From: Sinohyriopsis cumingii
Taxonomy: Eukaryota; Mollusca; Bivalvia; Unionida; Unionidae
Length of the DNA stretch: 64,000 nt
Assembly: GCA_028554795.2 (NCBI GenBank)
Contig: CM068828.1
Location: forward strand, 18,178,436 to 18,242,435
Direction: 5' to 3'
Translations under genes and position numbers: made by a program
Shown here: positions 18,585 through 31,536 of the stretch, one piece after another
How positions within the stretch are numbered: position 1 is the first letter of the stretch
How the letters are laid out: each line of letters starts with the position of its first letter
Notes under the pieces: generated by a model
The model's database searches: none
Told to the model about the DNA's origin: nothing
What the model saw: the letters and a program-made list of their open reading frames with translations, nothing else

Positions 18585-20040
18585 TCACAATCATTCTACT
18601 ATAGGTATACGTATTACGATGCCCTGGAGTTATTTTACTTTCTTAACGCTGTAAAAATCTAAAAGTTTAAAGTTGAAAAGAAGTCGGAGAGACATGGAAC
18701 ATTTTGTAATATCAATTAGACCAGTATCCTTAAATTTGTAATTAGTTTATGTGATAGCACTGTGGATGTTTCACAATAACAGAAAACACAATTTATAACA
18801 GACTAGTAGGTAACAACTCTCTGAACTAAACTGATTTAAATATAATGTAGTGATCTGAGTTTCGCAGGCTGACATGTAATACCTGCGTGGGCCCTTCTCT
18901 CCTGTTAGAATCGGGCCCCTCATTCCTTTAACCTGGCTCTGACAATGTGGAGAGATTTTGGATTGAGACCCTTACGGAGCTGAGTATTAATACTTTGTTT
19001 CAAAATAAAAATGCAGGAGTTCATCAACTGGTTCAAGGTTTATTTCAGGCTAATTATAGCTCCCATTTTTGAACAGGTTAGACAGAACAACTTACAAGAG
19101 CGGCCAAGTCATGATTTATAGGGGACCTGAACATTGTGCTATCAGGGCTGCTTTGCTCTTTAGCTATGCTTGAATCTAAATTAAATCTTGTGCGAAAAAT
19201 TCAATTTGAGAAACCCGCTACATCATATTAACTGAACTTGTCTGATGAATGGCTATAAGCACAGTTCACACAGTCACAGTAATAACTGATCATATTGTCA
19301 TATCTGTTTTTCTGAGTGCCATAATTAAAAAGGTATACAAATACATGGATCTATTCTAAGTAAATGGCACTAAAGTATACAACTATTTCACATCTTGTTC
19401 CTCCCAACACAACAATGACTAACCCTAAATATGTTGGGCAAATTAGAAATTTTTCTGTATTCTCCGACTCACCCGATGTTTGCTCTGCCATTTTATTTGT
19501 TACGATAAGCCATATTTTCCTAAACCAGAGTGTTACATTGTGTTAGGCCTATATGCCAACAACATCAATAGGTATACTGATGTTTATCCCTGGTTTCAAT
19601 ACATGTAAGCATGAAGTAAAGCAAAATATGTTTCAAATGGTAATGATACAGATGTTGCTCCAATTGCCACGTTTCTAAATAATGTTTCTTTCTCTGAAGT
19701 GAACCATCAAAAAAGCATGGCTCTTTTGGCTCAAATGCCTCTTAAATTCGACCTGTATTTCACTTGCATAGTAAAACTATTTGCTAATACAAATGAAGTG
19801 AAAATGTAAGATATATTTCTTCAATGATTTGTATCAGTTATGATGAGGATTGATTTTTCCTATCTCTGATGCAGAAAGAGTGGGACTCTTGGTTGATCAC
19901 ATGAGAAGAAAAACAACCTGACATCTATTTAGATTGGGTTCTATATTTTTATTTTGAGGGAAATAGGTCCATTCCTGTATTGCACAGTGAAAAAGAGCAT
20001 AGTTTGCAACCAAGAGGTTGATGTCCCGAAGAGGCGCGAG

Positions 20041-20067
20041 CGAGCGAGAGAGAGAGAGAGAGAGAAA
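20041..20067. repeat. (GA)n microsatellite
   Basis: GA repeat preceded by GCGAGCGAGC. Confidence 0.9.
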
Positions 20068-20963
20068 CGCTGACCTATCAAGATGTTTGGGAAAGACCGG
20101 AAGCACCAGGTGATGTTGTTATGCTGGCATTCTGATTTCGTTAGTCATTCAATCTTATGACGAAAGTTGTTCCATCAGTATAACAGAACAGCTAATTTTG
20201 AATTTCGCATATATTTTGTAACTCTGTTTCTGAGAGAAAGAGAATAAGTCAAATGTCGTGTTCGATTTCATTTTCATTATGTAATTGATTAAAGTGTTAT
20301 ATTTTGCATACAAGGGCTTGTGTAATGCTATTATATATCTTTGCTCAGATCTCTGTTATTCCATCCAAAAACAGCGTGGTCGATCATCTCCTAGATAACG
20401 ATAAACAAACATCATAAGGTGTAAGGGAGATCACACATCTTCACCACCTCCTGAAGAGGCCATGCTATTATCATTTGAGATATGAGAAGGTTATTCCGTA
20501 ATATCCACATTATTGTAAGTAATGGAATCCTGATTGTGTGGCTGTCTTTCGCAAGCCCTGTGGAATATCTAATTTGTATAGGAAAGCTTTGAGAATTTGT
20601 GGTATGTGATTCATTTAAAATGTACAGTTGTAATGGTTGTTTGTCCAGCTATGTATGTAACGTAAACGCGACCACAACACTGGTGAGGCATTTAGTGTTA
20701 CCCATATCCGTCACACTTCCATTTAGGTTTCCTATACGTCATATCAGAAACCGTGGTAGGGCATATAGTCTTACCCCTATCCGTCGTAACTTAGTTAAGA
20801 TTTTCAATTAATTCATATCAGCCATTGTGGTAAGGCATCTGTTGTCTATGATCACATTTCTCGTGCAATACCTTATAGTCAGGAAAAGCAACACATGCAT
20901 GGAAGCATGCGTATTTGAATTGCAAGCAATTTCGTATCAAAAATATACGCCTACAATTTTATG

Positions 20964-20968
<5 letters not shown>

Positions 20969-21031
<63 letters not shown>
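20969..21031. repeat. (TA)n microsatellite
   Basis: About 31 uninterrupted TA units. Confidence 0.97.
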
Positions 21032-21032
<1 letters not shown>

Positions 21033-22869
21033 CCTTTACACTTGTCCTTTGATTCATAAAATTTGAACATTTCCAACTGTTGTGTAAGATCTTTTACTTA
21101 TTCGACGACAGTGTTTATTTTGCCACTAGAGAAACCAAATAAATAAAAATACCAATGGTTGCTGAGAATAGTCGGAATACGGCAATGTTTTAGTGATATT
21201 ATTAGTGTTAAAGTATGAACGATGATTGCAAGCATTTTATATTCTGATACCAGAACGAAAATCAAAATCTGACCATGACGTTCTACAATGTACAACACCT
21301 TAAAATGTTTAAATCTAGCACCATTTTCAAAGTGACACGAAGTTCAGAAACTGAGTTAAGTCGATTTCCTTTAGAAGCATATTTAGTAGGATAATTATTG
21401 TGTTTATGTTGCAAACCCCAAAACGCAGCCAAAAAACGTGATAACCAGTTCTTGAACAATATATTTTCCTCTGATAAATGCATAATATACATAATTAACT
21501 AATCGGAATCTATGATATTCATTATGATGGCTTGTGCATTTGGCTGATACGCATTAAGAATTATAAAGAAAGAGAAATATATTTGAACTCTTTCGTGTAA
21601 AATGAGGTCTTAATGTTGACATGGAATTTACAAATATCATTGTTTTCAAAAACCGTGTTAAACTTAAGAAGTATGAAAAGTCGACTTATCGTAATGAGAA
21701 TATCAACATTTTAGTTTATTATAATTAATTGCGAAACCAAATCAATGCATCAGTATTAATTATCCTACGCATCGGCAAATGTTGGAAAAGAAAAAGTTAT
21801 CCAGCTGATTTTTATTTTTATTCATACGAAGATAAATCTTTGCAACTGTTAACAGTCTTAAATATTTATTTTTTGAAATTTAATTGCGCAATAATGCATA
21901 TCCCCAGGTTAATCTGTAAAATTGATAACAATTTAATGTTACTTTGGCCGGAATCAACAATATTTTCATTTTTGGAATTTATGAAAAACGTAGATCGGCA
22001 TACAATGTTTACTATGACATAGCATATAATTTACATAATCCTAAACGATGATGGATATAAATAACTTGTATTTATTGTTTAATGGAGTACTTGTTTAATG
22101 GTTGGGGCTTCATTACAACTCAGCGTATAATGGTTTACTTACAGCACTTTGTTTAATTATTCCCTTTCAACTCAAGATACAACGATGTTCTCGTTTTACC
22201 TTAATATATATCGATACCTTTCTACTTTTTGTCATTTTACAATAAGGCAATTTTTCACTGAATAAATTACTCTGCCGTTATTCTCTGATGAGTATTAGAA
22301 TTCAATAGACAAAATATCGAATATGAAATTGCCGATATTAAAAATGGCCGCCGACATTATGCACCTACATTGACTATTCCTATAATCAAAATGAAGATCG
22401 CCATAACCCAACCGATGACAAACAAAGGACTTTTCTTATCAACTCTCTGTTCGTCCGTTAATATGTCCGTGTTTCCCACCTTTGGGCTGTCCATAACTCC
22501 GTTTAGATGAGGATTTGGAGGGCTAAAAACTATCTAATAAATACAAATTATTGCAATTTATTCCTTCCATGTTAATAATTTTGATCATGAGAGTTCCAAT
22601 GAATACACTGGTCAACAGTGAAATCATTACTGACTTGAAAAGGCCCTAATCTGTAGTATTTTGGTGTGCCGAACACGAATATAACCGTGAAAAATTTGTA
22701 TTGGCTCTCGTTTTGAAGATATTCATATACCTCATTTTCTATGTTTCACTGTGTAAATTTCTCCAGTAGGACTGCAGCAACATCCGGAATAATGATGTAA
22801 CATTGCATAATACCATCATGCTCACATCATCCACAGTTGATTGCATCATTTTCTGATGCAATGCAATAC

Positions 22870-22986
22870 TAATGCCATGCGGCTGCTGAAGTAAGTTGAC
22901 GTCAGCAGTGTACTATACATGTGTAGGCCTATTATACTAATGCCAGGCGGCTGCTGAAGCTGACGTAAGCAGTGTACTATATAAAG
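22870..22986 (+). promoter_or_regulatory. Transposase promoter: tandem CRE-containing repeat and TATA box
   Basis: Two tandem copies of a unit of about 60-70 bp (AATGCCANGCGGCTGCTGAA ... GCAGTGTACTATA) precede the gene. The first has a perfect CRE/ATF site TGACGTCA (22,897-22,904) and the second a TGACGTAA variant (22,961-22,968). A TATA box TATATAAA lies at 22,978-22,985, followed by CCCAATCAG (CCAAT type), about 115 bp before the ATG at 23,100. The same arrangement is present, inverted, in the left copy around 11,283-11,400. Confidence 0.6.
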
Positions 22987-23099
22987 CCCAATCAGATAGG
23001 TTCAGCATTTAAAATATTTTAGACGTTGTGCGAGACAGTTCAAGCTACTGTTACATAAAACTTATTATTTTATCCATTTACGTACAATAAAGAACAGTA

Positions 23100-24788
23100 A
23101 TGCCTCGAAAGTGTGTTAATACCGCGGACAATTTTTGCTATATTTGTGGGGAAGTGACATTTGCCAACCAGAAGAAAAGTATCAATTCTCAAGTGAAGAA
23201 GGCATATCATCTTTACTTCGGATGCAAGGTTGGTGACCAAGACAAGCCTTGGGCTCCGCATATATGCTGTGCTACATGTACAACACAGCTTTCACAGTGG
23301 TTGAATTGCAAAAGGTCATCAATGCCGTTTGCAGTCCCAATGGTGTGGAGAGAGCCAAGCAACCACCTAAATGACTGTTACTTCTGCTTGGTTCCTCCTC
23401 TTTCCGGCGGAATAACGAAGCGAAAGAAGTCGAGAATAGTCTACCCAAACATTCCGTCTGCATTGAGACCAGTTCCACATGGTGAGGGACTTCCTATTCC
23501 AGAACCTCCAGCAGAATATTCTCTTGATTCATCTGACGAAGACAAAGGTGAGTCGACCTGTTCTTCTCCTGGTCCATCAGCATGCAGTGATCCAGATTTT
23601 CACTGTGGTGCATCATCAACCCCACACAGAATAACACAGGAAGAACTAAATGACCTGATTCGTGATTTGGACTTATCAAAGAACAAGGCAGAATTGCTAG
23701 GATCAAGACTCCAACAATGGAATCTTCTAGAAGAAGATGTCACAATTACTGCATATCGAAAGCGCCACCAGCAATTGGAGCCTTTCTTCAGAAAGGAAAG
23801 TAATCTGATATTCTGTTCCGATATTGAGGGCCTCATGAATGCTTTAAAAATCACTCATGACCCACAAGAATGGAGACTATTTGTGGACTCTTCGAAACTG
23901 AGTCTCAAGGCTGTGCTTTTGCACAATGGAAACATTCTTCCATCTATTCCAGTAGCGTATGCTGTCCACATGAAAGAGACATACGATAACTTAAGGCAGC
24001 TACTGAATTCCATTGAGTTTAACAAGTACAGCTGGCACCTCTGTGGTGATTTGAAGGTAGTTGCCCTTTTAATGGGACTGCAGCAAGGATATACAAAATA
24101 CATGTGTTTCTTATGCGAGTGGGATAGCCGAGCAAGGGAAATGCACTACATGAGGAAGAAATGGACTCACAGGCAGAATGTAGCCATTGGAGAGAAGAAT
24201 ATCCAACACCCAGCTCTGGTTGAGGCTCAGAAAATCTTGCTACCACCCCTTCACATCAAACTAGGTTTGATGAAGAACTTCGTGAAAGCCATTGACCGGA
24301 CTTTGCCAGCATTCCGATACCTGCATGAAAAATTCCCTCGACTCAGCGAAGCAAAGATTAAAGAGGGAGTTTTTGTGGGTCCTCAGATTCGAGAGCTTTT
24401 CAAAGATGACCGGTTCAACAACTTGCTGGAAGGTGACGCGAAACAAGCGTGGAATGCTTTTCGCCTAGTTTCTACAAACTTCCTCGGAAATGTTAGGGCA
24501 GAAAACTATAAGGAACTAGTAGAAGACATGTTGATGAAGTATAAGAAACTTGGCTGCAATATGTCTCTAAAGATTCACTTCCTTCATTCCCATTTGGATT
24601 TCTTTCCTAGCAACTGTGGTATTGTTAGTGATGAACACGGCGAACGTTTTCATCAAGATATCGCAACAATGGAACAAAGATACCAGGGAAAATGGTCCAC
24701 TACAATGCTGGCTGACTACTGCTGGACACTCCTCAGAGATGCTCCCGAACAGCTGTACAAGAGACAGGCGAAGAAATCTAAGATGTAG
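23100..24788 (+). CDS. Transposase, Chapaev-like (562 aa, right copy)
   Basis: Intact ORF of the right transposon. Same architecture as the left copy: N-terminal Cys/His zinc cluster (residues 13-60), acidic linker (about 135-170), and catalytic core with D263 (VDSSK), D317 (GDLKVV) and E512/E515 (DEHGERFHQ). A CFLC knuckle and a basic tail are also shared. It differs by S234, P281, E306, F307 and K354. K354 versus E354 and the EF/GY pair at 306-307 are the non-conservative ones. The start is fixed by the TATA box upstream and by the identical start in the other copy. The product would bind the terminal repeats and cut and paste the element in the nucleus. Confidence 0.9.
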   Translation: MPRKCVNTADNFCYICGEVTFANQKKSINSQVKKAYHLYFGCKVGDQDKPWAPHICCATCTTQLSQWLNCKRSSMPFAVPMVWREPSNHLNDCYFCLVPPLSGGITKRKKSRIVYPNIPSALRPVPHGEGLPIPEPPAEYSLDSSDEDKGESTCSSPGPSACSDPDFHCGASSTPHRITQEELNDLIRDLDLSKNKAELLGSRLQQWNLLEEDVTITAYRKRHQQLEPFFRKESNLIFCSDIEGLMNALKITHDPQEWRLFVDSSKLSLKAVLLHNGNILPSIPVAYAVHMKETYDNLRQLLNSIEFNKYSWHLCGDLKVVALLMGLQQGYTKYMCFLCEWDSRAREMHYMRKKWTHRQNVAIGEKNIQHPALVEAQKILLPPLHIKLGLMKNFVKAIDRTLPAFRYLHEKFPRLSEAKIKEGVFVGPQIRELFKDDRFNNLLEGDAKQAWNAFRLVSTNFLGNVRAENYKELVEDMLMKYKKLGCNMSLKIHFLHSHLDFFPSNCGIVSDEHGERFHQDIATMEQRYQGKWSTTMLADYCWTLLRDAPEQLYKRQAKKSKM

Positions 24789-25228
24789 TCAATGACTTGA
24801 TTTTTTATAGGTAGGCTATTACAGTTGACCTTTTACTATTGGAATGCATTTCGTTATGTAAACATTAATTTCTTGCAGATTACAAAAAAACTAGAGCCAA
24901 TTTTGCAATTTGACTGTCATATTCGTGTTAAGCACATAAAAATTGATAAGAATTGACTAATTTTATTTCAGTAACATGACTTTTGTAAAAATTTGTTGTC
25001 CAGTGATATTTCATCTGATGAGTTGATATCACTGCTTTTTGCTAAAACACCACCTCGTATCTTCATCAAACGCTGGGTGAATTATATTGTGGCAGTTGAA
25101 ACTAAAGAAATGAAAGGACACGGCAACAGAATAATTACAAAATATTTTTTTCAAAACTAGTTCGGTTCCGTACAAGCATCAATTAAATCTAGAAAAAAAA
25201 AGGATATAAATCACATCTGTAATCTTAC

Positions 25229-25432
25229 AAGATATCGTTTCTCAAGGGCTGATAAATTCTTGCGACAGAGAAATCTAACTTTGTTGCTAACCTTGCTTTT
25301 CCCTTCTTCGTCCGGTCTTCCCATTCATAGCGTCCACGCCCTAAACCTACTTTATCAAGGGACGCAACCATCGTTGTGTTCTGTTTGGCTCGATGTAGTT
25401 GTGTTTTCCAATCTATCCAACGTCGACACTTT
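25229..25432 (-). other. Candidate host exon (68 codons)
   Basis: On the minus strand a stretch opens after TTAATTCCAG (acceptor-like) and closes before GTAAGATT (a good donor). It is 204 bp, divisible by three and open throughout. The peptide is strongly basic and coding-like (CRRWIDWKTQLHRAKQ ... DKVGLGRGRYEWEDRTKKGK). No family recognised. No neighbouring exon was found, so it may be an isolated relic or chance. Confidence 0.25.
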
Positions 25433-26619
25433 CTGGAATTAACCAAAATAGTTTTTGCAGGAGAGAAACAAATAACTTGAAAAAAATAAGATTTTATGGT
25501 AGCAGTTGGGGCAAGAAAGCTTAATTCACTAATGACAAAAATGGCTATGAAAGCAAACTTGCCAAATTTGGCTTCAAAAAGCATTAAAAACTCAAGCGCG
25601 AGAAAATATCAAGGTCAGATACTAAACGAAAACTATGTTCCAGACACAATACCTGTTCACATCATTGGCCAAAAAATCCTGTCTCAACAACTACTGAAAA
25701 ATTATTAACAACCAGAACGAATCATTTGTCTGTCCAAACGCTAGTCCACAAGCAAATTTCCCTGTTGCATATATTTGCACTACCAATAGCAACACTTGCC
25801 ATATTTCTAAGACAGATAATATCAATTTTCAAAGAAACTGTAAACTTGAAGGTTCAGCACATGTTTATCCGCTAGGGACTGACGCTCAAAGGGTCTTTCA
25901 CAACCAGTTTCAATTACAACATCAGTATGTCACAAACAGGTTCACCTCCTCCAAACAAATCGAGAGTTATATACGACAGTGATACAGATCTCTACTTACC
26001 AATGAATAATCCAACTCATGCTGCATTTATTCTTCTTTATGGCCTATATATCTGTGTGCCCAGTATCGTTTCGATATTTACCATAGGAGTTTTCTAAATT
26101 AGATCTGATGACAAGGACACATTTTGCTTGTAAGAAATATTAATAATTTGATGTCAACTTCATACAAAATTTATATATTAAATGTGACAATACCTCGATA
26201 CCATCAAACGTTTAATGATGTTATTTTCTCACAAGTAAAAACTGTGTACATGGGATGGACAGGTCACGCTACAGCCCCTCATTAGCATATTATTATTAAT
26301 ATGTCGTATGTAAACTTCATTCGCACGTGGCATTATACCTCTTCGCGTAATACTTACAATATGGTACAGTTATACTGTTAAGTTTTAACTGTTTGCGGAT
26401 GAGGGTCTTTAAGCGGTAAATAAAGTTGGATTTCACTGAAATAATTATTCTTATTTTCAGAAAACATTGTAAGACCGAATGACCTAAAGATGAATATGAA
26501 GAGATAATAGTGAGTGATGAATACTGAATGTATTGTATTTGCTAAGCAATATCACCAGTATGAAGAGTTTCTTAAGTTTAAAGGAAAATATTTTTTGAGA
26601 AAAATAATCTATATTCTGA

Positions 26620-26729
26620 TTTGCACCTTCACAAGGAAATCCCAGTCGCGGGATTACATTATTTGCTTTGCCTACTTGGGGGAAAATTAATGAAACCCCT
26701 TGACTGCAATTTCCTTGTCTCGGTGCAAA
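26620..26729. repeat. 110-bp inverted-repeat element (MITE-like)
   Basis: TTTGCACCTTCACAAGGAAA at the left pairs with TTTCCTTGTCTCGGTGCAAA at the right, about 18 of 21 bases including the adjoining one. The loop is about 68 bp. Target duplications are not clear. Confidence 0.55.
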
Positions 26730-28111
26730 CCCTGTCATAGATTATATTAGTGTTGACTAGATTAGAATGTCGAACAATTTATATTCTTGTCAATAAATTA
26801 AAATGGGCAGATACTCAGAACATCGCATGCCTTTGTTAAACAAGAAATGTTTCTAATTCTTAGATAGAATACACGCATATGTTGCAGTTTATTTATTCAA
26901 TGTATATCTAACCGATGTCCAAGTAGCCCATGTTTACCTTCTTCAAAGCAACTGTTGCGGTGTTATTTATTACGAGCTACCTAAACTTGAATGCCCTGTT
27001 TGTTGAGTTCGCTTCTTTGATGACAGGAAGGTGGTGAATAGAAATTAAATTATCAGGCTTGTGTATCTATCGAAAATTCACTAGTTACCTAATCACTCAC
27101 AAAAATAACATAGTAACGTAACGTCCTTAGGATTATTACGTATATTTAACTTGTACTGTTTATTAGTTAGTATTTTCAAGTTTATTATATGCTATTGATA
27201 ATGTAACATTCGTGGGAAAATATAGTTACTGGTGCTTTTAGGATCTTAGGAGAATCAATTGTATTATTGTTGTGTCCAGTAATTCATTTGGGCTGAAATT
27301 TATTATTAAAATTATTTATTTCTAGTGATTTTCCTCTAATATACAAAGTGCTAAAACAAAAATATTCTTGGAAATAGATACTTGAATTATTGTGAAATTT
27401 CCAGTAAAAATATTCTCTAGGATTGTATTATTGTGATCCAACAAAACACTTCACGGGCAACCACAGGCACATGAACACTTACAGCGTTTGACTTAATTTG
27501 GATTTCCACTTAAAGATATTTCTATCTTTAATCATTAGGACTAGTGTCTCTAATTCTATGTTTATTTGGGTTTTAATTCGCAATTCCTTACGTTCTTGTT
27601 GTGAATGTCTCTTAGAAAATGTTGTTTTTGAAATTTAGATTCACTTTTGTTTTGGAATTTTCTAAGTCCCATGTATATGTTCGCATTTTAGAAATCTGTA
27701 CTGAAAGAACGTGCTTGTACAAGGTCATCTAGAGCGGAGAACTTTATTTCAAATCCTACACAGGAAGGAAGATAAAATACTCCAGCTTGCCATAAAATAT
27801 GATCTTTCTGAGGTGAAGGTGTCGTTAGCAAAGCAAGCAGTTGAAAATATTCTGATCCAATAATATGTGAAAAAGAACGTTTAGATAAAACTGTTTTGGA
27901 TTTGATTAGTAAGTCTGTAAAGCATTCTAACTTAAAAATAAAGAAATTAAAATAAAAATACAAGATGGAACTACAGTTATGAAAGTTTGAGCTCCATAAA
28001 TATAAGGATAACTGCAATTGCATAAATAGGACACACAAATGCAATTACAGAAAGAAGAAAGACAAATGCAATTACATAAGGAGGAAAGAAAGAGAAAGCG
28101 AAATAAAGATG

Positions 28112-28135
28112 CAGAGAGAGAGAGAGAGAGAGAGA
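28112..28135. repeat. (GA)n microsatellite
   Basis: Short GA run inside the gag-side region of the retroelement fossil. Confidence 0.9.
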
Positions 28136-31100
28136 AAATGAAGAAATGGAATTTCAATTTAGATTTTTAAAAAATTAGAGATGGCAAGTGAGAAGCGCAT
28201 CTCACTTTACAAACAAATTCGAGTTTTGATGTTACTAAAATATTAGGTTAGTACCCAATTTTAAGGAAATGTTAAGTAGATAAATCTTATCCTCAGTTTG
28301 AAACAATTGATGAACATTTGAAATTGCCAATATAGCATTGGCCTCTATTATTAAAAAGTGTAAGTTATGACAAAGCTTGTGACATATCCACTTCCTTGTC
28401 AGTACAGCAAAGTACTGATTATGATCTGGTTAAAGAATTATCTTCAAGGGTTATGAGATGGACCTGAGGGTTATCGACAAATGTGGACAAGCCCATGTCG
28501 AGTTTGTAAGTGAAAAACAGCAGCTATTTTAAAGGTGGTGCTTTGTCAAAAAAGTTTGTCAAGATTTAGAAAACTACAGAAAACTCATATCATTGAAGAG
28601 TTCAGTCCATAGTGATGTTCCGATTTACATTGATGAGCACAGGATCGAAACGTTTGAAAATGCTGCTCGTACAGCTGACGAATATTCCTTAGCTCATAAA
28701 GTTTATTTTGTCAGTAAGTATTTTCTGTTAAAAACCTATATCAGTTTGATACGAGCACTTCCAAATTTAAAACTAGAATTCAAATTTCTGATGAGCGTCT
28801 ATTACAAGAAAAGATATCCTCTTATTTTTGATTGCTACGAATTGAAAAGTAAACAACAGAATCGAGACAGACCATTTCTAAATGCTCTTATTTCCAAGAG
28901 ATCAAGGTAATGGTCATGTGTTGAAAGCAATACATTTGTTGGGTCAAACAAACCCCAGTCTGCTTTTATTATGGTGAGTTATGTGTCAGTCATGTCGAAG
29001 GGTTCTATATCATTCGTTGGCGATTCTGCCAATCATGTCCCTATTAAAATTTTAAGGGACACATGAACTTTTCAGAGTCTTTCATCATCAGGTACTTTGC
29101 CCTTTTCTTCGAAGTCTTCTGCTTATGAGGGTTCTTATTCACTGGATTTGTTAATATTCCTCTCAAATGTGTACATTTTGCATCAGACGTAGTCTCAGGA
29201 ACCTGTTATAGTCGGAACAATGTATCCATCGAGGGTAATGATGTATTATCGTGCCATGATCTTGCTGGAGATGAGGTTGTGGTGAATCCAACTCTGACTG
29301 GCAATCTTTGTTTGGATCAGAAAGTCGATGTTATTGAAAGAGAAATCCTTGATTTATATCTAGTTTGTGCAGGTACTAGAAGTGTGGCAGAGAAAGCGTT
29401 GGAGAATGATGCTGAACAGAACATTGTTCCTTTAGCTGATACACGTTTCAGCCAGGCGTCTGACGAAGTCACTTTTGCTCCTCCTTTGGATCATTTGAAA
29501 GGTATTGATCACAGTGAACCTCTTTTTACTAATCATTATCTTTATTCCAATCAATGTGACAAATGATAATCACTTGTTGCCGAACAGGAACAAGATCCTG
29601 AGATCTTCTATTTGTTTCAGTGAGCAAATTAACGAAACTGAAGCCACAGAAGCACATGTTAGTTATTTTGTTTAACATTTGGCCGTAATGAGAAAACGGA
29701 GACCACCTGAGTCACCTGCTAGCGACGAATGGTCGGTGAACTATCACACTATAGTTCTAAAGTCGTATATATAAATGAAATATTTAGTACTGCCCTCGAA
29801 ACTCCTTTGACTGGTCATTTAGCGATAAGACTTATCACAAGATTGTCAATCACTCTTTGGCTAAACATTAAAAGTGATGTTTGTCAATACTGTAGATTTT
29901 GTCACACTTGTCAAACGGTAGAAAACCCAACCAAAAGATACATAATGCTCATATGCAACCTATTCCTATTTAGCAGAATAATTTTACATTTTGTCATCTC
30001 TTACCTAAGACCAAGCCAGGCAACCAATACTTCTTGACCAGAATGTGTGAGTCTTCAAGACTCCCAGAGGCGATTCCTTTCAGGAATATTAAAACTAAAA
30101 CAGTTGTAAAAGCTTTTTTTTATAAAGTTTTGCTTACACAATTTTGTATGCTCAAATCTGTCCAATCTGATCAAAGTTCAATTTTTATATCTGAAATTTT
30201 CCAGCACGTTATGCATGAGTTAGGCATCCAGTGATGTAGTGACTTTGGTGTAAGCAACCTTTTGAATTCAGCAATTATGAATAATCTCGACCAGAAACAT
30301 TCAGAGCTGCAGCAACAATAAATGAATCAACAACAATAGCTATTACCGGAATATGAGCACTTGTTTCCAGGTGTTTCTACACGAACAATTAACATCTACC
30401 ACGACGTTAAATTGTAGATTCCACGCGTGTGAAACAGCATCCGTGCAGTATGAACCCTCTCATTTCAGTATTTGCTGGAGAATAATTTTATAGATTTTAT
30501 AGAACCGAGTAAAAGTGATTGGAGTTAACCATGTATAATTGTACCGAAAACAGATAATAATTTCTACATGAGCACTGACTATAGAAAGGTGAACATTATG
30601 ACTTAAACAGATTTTTTTATTGCCAAGAGTCGATTATTGCATTGATAAATTGAAAATGCAAATTATGTCACCAAATTTGACCTTTGAAAGGATACTTGCA
30701 AAATCCACTAACGGAAAGGGCAAAGGGCAAAGAAAATTTAGGCATTCCAGATGAACGTTATCAATATAAAGTGATGTCGTTTGAGATGAAAGATTCGCCT
30801 TGCAATTTTCAATGCTTAATGAACTTGATAAAATCTGGTCTAGATTAATGTGATGCTTACATCAATGATGTCATCATCGACCTCCACGCTTGGAAAGTTC
30901 ACAAAGGGACAATTCAGAATTTCTTTAACAGATTCACTGATGCAAATGTGACAATAATAGTATCTAAAAGTTGGTTTTGCCTTGCTTATGTTACATGTCT
31001 TGGACATATCGTGGGACATGGACAAATTAAACCCATAGATACTATGGTCAACGCTCTCTCTGAATTCCCTGAACCTATTGCTGAAAAGCAACTGATGCAA

Positions 31101-31469
31101 TTTCCTAGCATGGCTGGATACTATCGGAAAGTTTGCTCCAATTTGTCCATAATTGCTGAATCTCTGACAAACTTATTGAGTAAGAAAACAAGCGAAGTTT
31201 CATTCGTCTGAAGAACGTCAGAAAGGTTTTGAAAATGTGACGGCCATTCTTAAGAGTGTACCAGTTATCTCAGCTCGAAATTCCTGTCAATCATTCAAAA
31301 TGTCGATGCAAATGATATTAGTGTTGGAGCAGTATTGATTCAAGAAAGGAAAAATAATCTAGATCATCCAATGTGCTATGTTTCTAAAACGGTAAACAAT
31401 CACCAGAGAAATTATTCCACAATCGATAAGGAATGTTTAGCTTTGATATTGGCTTTGCAACACTCTGCA

Positions 31470-31470
<1 letters not shown>

Positions 31471-31532
<62 letters not shown>
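31471..31532. repeat. (TA)n microsatellite inside a retroelement fossil
   Basis: About 31 TA units lying within the RNase H-like part of the Gmr1-type element. Confidence 0.97.

Positions 31533-31536
<4 letters not shown>

Larger units (their letters stand above)
17560..22602. other. AT-rich intergenic DNA, no genes recognised
   Basis: About 5 kb with simple repeats only: (TA)n at 18,498-18,576 and 20,969-21,031, and (GA)n at 20,041-20,067. The ORFs here are short and of low coding character. A small CpG-containing patch near 22,340-22,510 is not explained. Confidence 0.5.
22606..25005 (+). mobile_element. Full-length 2,400-bp Chapaev-like DNA transposon (right copy)
   Basis: Starts CACTGGTCAACAG and ends TGTTGTCCAGTG. 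It is flanked on both sides by ATA (22,603-22,605 and 25,006-25,008), a clean 3-bp target duplication. It is the same length as the left copy at 9,263 and lies in the opposite orientation. Differences between the two copies are few (five residues in the ORF, isolated bases outside it). Subterminal inverted blocks GAACACGAATAT are at both ends. It is complete and young, in otherwise non-coding AT-rich DNA. Confidence 0.87.
25009..27131. other. AT-rich intergenic DNA with one exon-like stretch and one small inverted repeat
   Basis: No full gene. It contains the exon candidate at 25,229-25,432 and a 110-bp inverted repeat at 26,620-26,729. Otherwise it is low-complexity AT-rich sequence. Confidence 0.45.
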
